64,000 nt of DNA from assembly GCA_963522175.1 (NCBI GenBank), contig CAUQXC010000001.1, forward strand, positions 248,001 to 312,000, written 5' to 3'. A program made the position numbers and the translations under genes. This document shows positions 60,806 through 64,000 of this stretch, piece by piece (position 1 is the stretch's first letter; the number at the start of each line of letters is the position of its first letter). The notes beneath the pieces were generated by a model. That model saw only the letters and a list, made by a program, of their open reading frames with translations. It was not told where the DNA came from and made no database searches. The stretch is from CAKAHY01 sp963522175 (GTDB lineage: Bacteria > Bacillota > Clostridia > Lachnospirales > Lachnospiraceae).

Positions 60806-62866
60806 TTACCTCTTTTTATTTTTTATTTTTGCTATCAGTACGGGATTACCTCCTATCATCATATTGTAGCCCGCCACCGTCTTGTTGTTTGCAAAGCTTA
60901 TCCATGACAACTCATAGGTATATCCCGCTTTTTCATACTTTTTTACTATATTGTTTATTTGAGTAATCGTCTCCAAAGTAATTGCGGTAACAACAATTAT
61001 CGCTTCTGGATTTTTTTTGTAAATTTTATCTACAATAATATCCAAATTTCCTCCGGAACCGCCTATAAAAATCCTGTCAGCCGCTTCCAAATCGTCAATG
61101 ACCGTACTTGCTTCCGCATTTATGATTTCGATATTTGAAAGTTCGAATTTCTTTTTATTTTCAGCTATAAGTTCACAGGCAAGGGCTTTATGCTCTATTG
61201 CATAAACTTTTCCCCTACATACAAAATCCGCCATTTCTATACTGCATGAGCCCGAGCCCGCACCTATGTCATAGCAAATGCTGTCTCTGCAAAGCTCAAG
61301 CTTCGCCATACATACGGCTCTTATGTCCGATTTTGTCATAGGAACCTTATCCCTTAAAAATTCTTCATCCGCAAGCCCGAACAGAGTCCTTTTCGAGTCC
61401 GCCCCCTCATTTATAAAAATCAAACTTGTAAGCTTTGAAAATTCTCTTTCTTTGAGCTCTTCCGGCTTTCCTTTTGTATATTTTTCGTCACTTGCCCCCA
61501 TATTCTCCGCTATACAAACCGAAACCTCCGATAGAGAAGAAGCGGAAAGCTTTCTAAGAATATAATTTACCTGTTCTCCTCCCGAGCTTAGGCTGAAGGT
61601 TTTTTCATTGTACTTTACAGCCTCGAAAAGCTCCGAAAGGTTTTCGTCTCTTCCGTGTACGCTCATTATTTTCATATTTGTATAGTCAATTCCGAATTTA
61701 GCACACATATAAGAAAAACTTGATATGCCGGAAAGTATTTCCAATCTACTTTCAGGATGAAAATAGCCTTTTGAAAGCATTTTTGAAAACTCCGCTCCAA
61801 GCTTATTTGTTCCCGAAAAAAAGCCCGTATCACCGCTCATAGCCACAAGTATTTTATCATTTTCCTTCGCTTCTTCATATATATACCTGCATATTTCCGT
61901 AGGATTGTAAGAAATATAGCTTCTGCAGTCTGCATCCTTTTTTATCTCCAAAGCACAATCCACAAGCCTTTTGGCGCCTATAATAAGATCCGCATTTTTT
62001 ATTGCTTCATGCACCTCAAAAGTCATGGTACCTAAATTTCCTATTCCGAGACCGGCTATTTTGATATCCGCCTTCCGAGAAAACTTTACAAAAGCTTCGT
62101 CTTCGTTTGAAGCAAGCTCCTCCAACGCCTTCAATGCACTTTCAAGAGATATCCCTTCTTCTTTTCTCGGTCTTGTTATAATGAGAGCCTTTGCACCGGC
62201 TTTTTTACAAGCCTCTATTTTTTCAGAAAAACCGCCTATATCTCCCGACTGCTTAGTCACAAGATATTTACACCCGTACTTTTTAAGCATTGCAACATTG
62301 GAATCCGTATCAAAAGGTCCCTGCATTGCTATAATATTGGAATTGGGCACTCCTATTTCCTCACAAGCCGCAATCCCCGCAGCATTGGGCAAAACTCTCG
62401 GAAACAGCCTCTTTGTTTCAAGCTCTTTATACTTATGAAGCTCCTTCGAGCCCGTAGCTATAAGTATATTTCCGCTTTCACCCTTTAAGTAGGAAACTGC
62501 ATCCTCTATACAAAAAAATTCTCTTGTATACTGTCTCAAATCTTCTTCCACATCCCTATCTTCACGCAAAACTCTTACGCATTCTATTCCCGCTTTCTCG
62601 CAGGCTTTCATTATATTTTCGGAAACTATCACCGCATAGGGATGAGTGGCATCATAAACCCTTCCGACATTATTCATTGTAAAGAAGGCTTCCATTTCGT
62701 TTTCGTCCTTTCTTCCTTCTTCAACTCTTATATTTTTATACTCTTCCAGCATATCGCTTCCGTACTCGGTCGCAACACAAACTATTGCATCTATCGCACT
62801 GTCGTCACAATATTTCGCTAAAATTCTTCCCTCACTTGTTCCCCCGAAAATTACCGTTTTTTTCAT
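60806..62866 (-). CDS. Triple fusion CbiJ-CbiE-CbiT
   Basis: 686 residues. Residues 1-250 are precorrin-6A reductase (GGTSEGR at 8-14, YDATHPYAV at 71-79). Residues 266-490 are the C5-methyltransferase CbiE (IAGLGIGNLGTMTFE; MSGDTGFFSG at 343-352). Residues 497-686 are the decarboxylating C15-methyltransferase CbiT (SAM loop DIGAGSGS at 533-540). CbiE-CbiT fusions (CobL) are well known; addition of the reductase in front gives three consecutive steps in one polypeptide. The start overlaps the end of cobJ by 4 bp. Confidence 0.92.
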   Translation of the reverse strand: MKKTVIFGGTSEGRILAKYCDDSAIDAIVCVATEYGSDMLEEYKNIRVEEGRKDENEMEAFFTMNNVGRVYDATHPYAVIVSENIMKACEKAGIECVRVLREDRDVEEDLRQYTREFFCIEDAVSYLKGESGNILIATGSKELHKYKELETKRLFPRVLPNAAGIAACEEIGVPNSNIIAMQGPFDTDSNVAMLKKYGCKYLVTKQSGDIGGFSEKIEACKKAGAKALIITRPRKEEGISLESALKALEELASNEDEAFVKFSRKADIKIAGLGIGNLGTMTFEVHEAIKNADLIIGAKRLVDCALEIKKDADCRSYISYNPTEICRYIYEEAKENDKILVAMSGDTGFFSGTNKLGAEFSKMLSKGYFHPESRLEILSGISSFSYMCAKFGIDYTNMKIMSVHGRDENLSELFEAVKYNEKTFSLSSGGEQVNYILRKLSASSLSEVSVCIAENMGASDEKYTKGKPEELKEREFSKLTSLIFINEGADSKRTLFGLADEEFLRDKVPMTKSDIRAVCMAKLELCRDSICYDIGAGSGSCSIEMADFVCRGKVYAIEHKALACELIAENKKKFELSNIEIINAEASTVIDDLEAADRIFIGGSGGNLDIIVDKIYKKNPEAIIVVTAITLETITQINNIVKKYEKAGYTYELSWISFANNKTVAGYNMMIGGNPVLIAKIKNKKR

Positions 62867-63594
62867 TGCACTTTATATCCTCTCGGTGTAACAAGCTTAT
62901 CGCCTATAATCTTTGTTTCGGAATTTCCAACAAATACCGTTGTAAACATATCCGTTTTTGCGGTTCTTAATTCCGAAAGATTCAACACCTTTACCTCTTC
63001 TCCCTCTCTTCCTATGTTGCGCACAATACCGCAGGGTGTACTCCCCTCCTTATGCTCAAGCATTATGTCACAAGCTTTTTCAAGGTAATCATGCCTTTTC
63101 TTACTTGAAGGGTTGTATATGCATATAACAAAATCCGCCTTGGAGGAAAGTCTCAATCTTCTTTCTATTTTTTCCCACGGTGTAAGCAGGTCGCTTAAGC
63201 TTATAACCGCAAAGTCATGTATCAAAGGCGCTCCCAAAAGTGCCGCTCCCGACAATACCGCACTTACGCCGGCAATAACTTCTACTTCCACTTCGGGAAA
63301 ATCTTTTCCGAGCTCCAATATAAGCCCCGACATTCCGTACACCCCCGCATCTCCCGAGCAGATCATTGCAACGGTTTTTCCTTCATTTGCCTTTTCAAAG
63401 CTAAGCTTACAACGCTCAATCTCTTGTGTCATAGGTGTGGTAAGAAATTCTTTATCTCCGAAAAATTCTTTCACGAGGTCTACATAAACGGTATATCCCA
63501 CTATTATTTCGCATTCATCCAAGGCTTTCTTAGCCTCAAATGTCATCTTTTCAAAAGCTCCCGGTCCGAGACCTATAACATATATTTTTTTCAT
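62863..63594 (-). CDS. cbiH: Precorrin-3B C17-methyltransferase
   Basis: 243 residues, tetrapyrrole methylase fold. VIGLGPGAFEKMT (5-17) binds SAM and AMICSGDAGVYGMSG is the second motif; ICIYNPSSKKRHDYL is diagnostic of CbiH/CobJ. It carries out C17 methylation with ring contraction. There is no fused CbiG or ferredoxin-like domain. The start abuts the stop of the upstream gene. Confidence 0.95.
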   Translation of the reverse strand: MKKIYVIGLGPGAFEKMTFEAKKALDECEIIVGYTVYVDLVKEFFGDKEFLTTPMTQEIERCKLSFEKANEGKTVAMICSGDAGVYGMSGLILELGKDFPEVEVEVIAGVSAVLSGAALLGAPLIHDFAVISLSDLLTPWEKIERRLRLSSKADFVICIYNPSSKKRHDYLEKACDIMLEHKEGSTPCGIVRNIGREGEEVKVLNLSELRTAKTDMFTTVFVGNSETKIIGDKLVTPRGYKVQ

Positions 63595-64000
63595 TTACTT
63601 TCTATCCTTTACTATAAACGTTGAAAAATATCCCGCATCCTCGGGAATTTCTTCTGCGCTTCTATATATTTTTTCATCTTCCATACCGCAGTTTTCAACC
63701 ATCATGAGCTCTTTTCCTTCAAGCTTTTTTCTTAAATCTGCCACGGTCTTTCCCGACTTCATCAAGACCTTGGTTCCTTCAAGCTCCAGAGCCTCTTTTA
63801 CACCGTAGGAAGCCGGTATTATATGTATACTCTCGTTGGCCGAAGCCAAGTCTATTGAAAGCCTTGCCGCCGCAGCACAAAAAGAGCTTACTCCGGGTAT
63901 GATTTCCGCCTCATATCCCCTATCTTTTATTATTTTATGCAAGTATATGTAAGTCGAATAAATACTCGCATCTCCAAGCACAAGAAAGCCGACGTTTTTT
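63595..64000 (-). CDS. cbiL: Precorrin-2 C20-methyltransferase, C-terminal part (cut by window edge)
   Basis: The last 134 codons are present; the frame stays open to the right edge (NVGFLVLGDASIYSTY is the first recognisable stretch). The LGDASIYSTY motif and IIPGVSSFCAAAA are typical of CbiL/CobI, which makes precorrin-3A from precorrin-2. The N-terminal SAM loop lies outside the window. Position upstream of cbiH fits a cluster ordered as an operon. Confidence 0.9.
   Translation of the reverse strand, partial: KNVGFLVLGDASIYSTYIYLHKIIKDRGYEAEIIPGVSSFCAAAARLSIDLASANESIHIIPASYGVKEALELEGTKVLMKSGKTVADLRKKLEGKELMMVENCGMEDEKIYRSAEEIPEDAGYFSTFIVKDRK

Noticed and set aside
52017..64000. Cobalamin riboswitch within the cob run
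   Set aside because: Intergenic gaps are 0-13 bp, too small for one; if present it lies upstream of the right edge.

Overview
The window reads as chromosome of a low-GC, Gram-positive, anaerobic member of the Clostridia, most likely Lachnospiraceae. This is inferred from the mixture of genes: DUF1653, DUF1846 and DUF4317 proteins, an EFR1-type ferredoxin, an anaerobic-route cobalamin cluster, choline-binding-repeat surface proteins, and lipoproteins with strong AGGAGG ribosome sites. I cannot name the species. No rRNA, tRNA or CRISPR array was seen.

Layout. (1) 1-860: a leftward heavy-metal operon (CadC-type repressor, one-domain HMA metallochaperone, start of a P-type ATPase running off the edge) behind a promoter carrying two copies of an operator. 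(2) 1133-9208: pirin, then a leftward run DUF1653-uvrC-tcdA-K+/H+ antiporter-lipoprotein, then DUF1846. (3) 9316-13238: a Tp47-like lipoprotein translationally coupled to a heme/FMN membrane redox protein, then a secreted M14 carboxypeptidase. (4) 13314-19077: an RclA/Har-type flavoprotein, a TetR-ABC exporter operon, and an ArsR-EFR1 ferredoxin pair. (5) 19174-24293: an accessory island. Two near-identical IS3-family elements lie in direct orientation around an APH-like kinase and a sigma-like regulator, next to a truncated AAA/DUF4143 ATPase. (6) 24462-31282: tag glycosylase, then surface genes: a lipoprotein with DGSGQY repeats and an OmpA-like domain, a GH25 lysozyme with choline-binding repeats, a second choline-binding-repeat protein, and a LicC-LicA fusion for making CDP-choline precursors. 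(7) 31326-41526: a ten-gene nucleoside uptake and salvage operon (deoB-cdd-nupO-nupP-nupQ-pdp-deoC-bmp-add-punA). (8) 41658-50001: a seven-gene glycoconjugate cluster. (9) 50061-52010: an OGG-type DNA glycosylase and DUF4317. (10) 52017-64000: an eleven-gene cobalamin operon with two multi-enzyme fusions, continuing past the right edge.

How the parts work together. The nucleoside operon brings nucleosides in through a BMP/Nup ABC transporter, deaminates and phosphorolyses them, and converts the pentose phosphate to glycolytic intermediates. The cob genes take precorrin-2 through ring methylation, contraction, amidation, side-chain attachment and nucleotide-loop assembly. The surface section suggests a cell wall decorated with phosphocholine, onto which the choline-binding proteins dock. 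The 41.6-50.0 kb cluster looks like a polyprenyl-phosphate-sugar, three-component glycosylation system (DPM1/GtrB-like transferase, GtrA flippase, large GT-C-like membrane protein) with nucleotide-sugar enzymes and an unusual flippase-kinase fusion. That cluster, the Tp47/FMN redox pair and the OmpA-like repeat lipoprotein are the best candidates for undescribed biology here.
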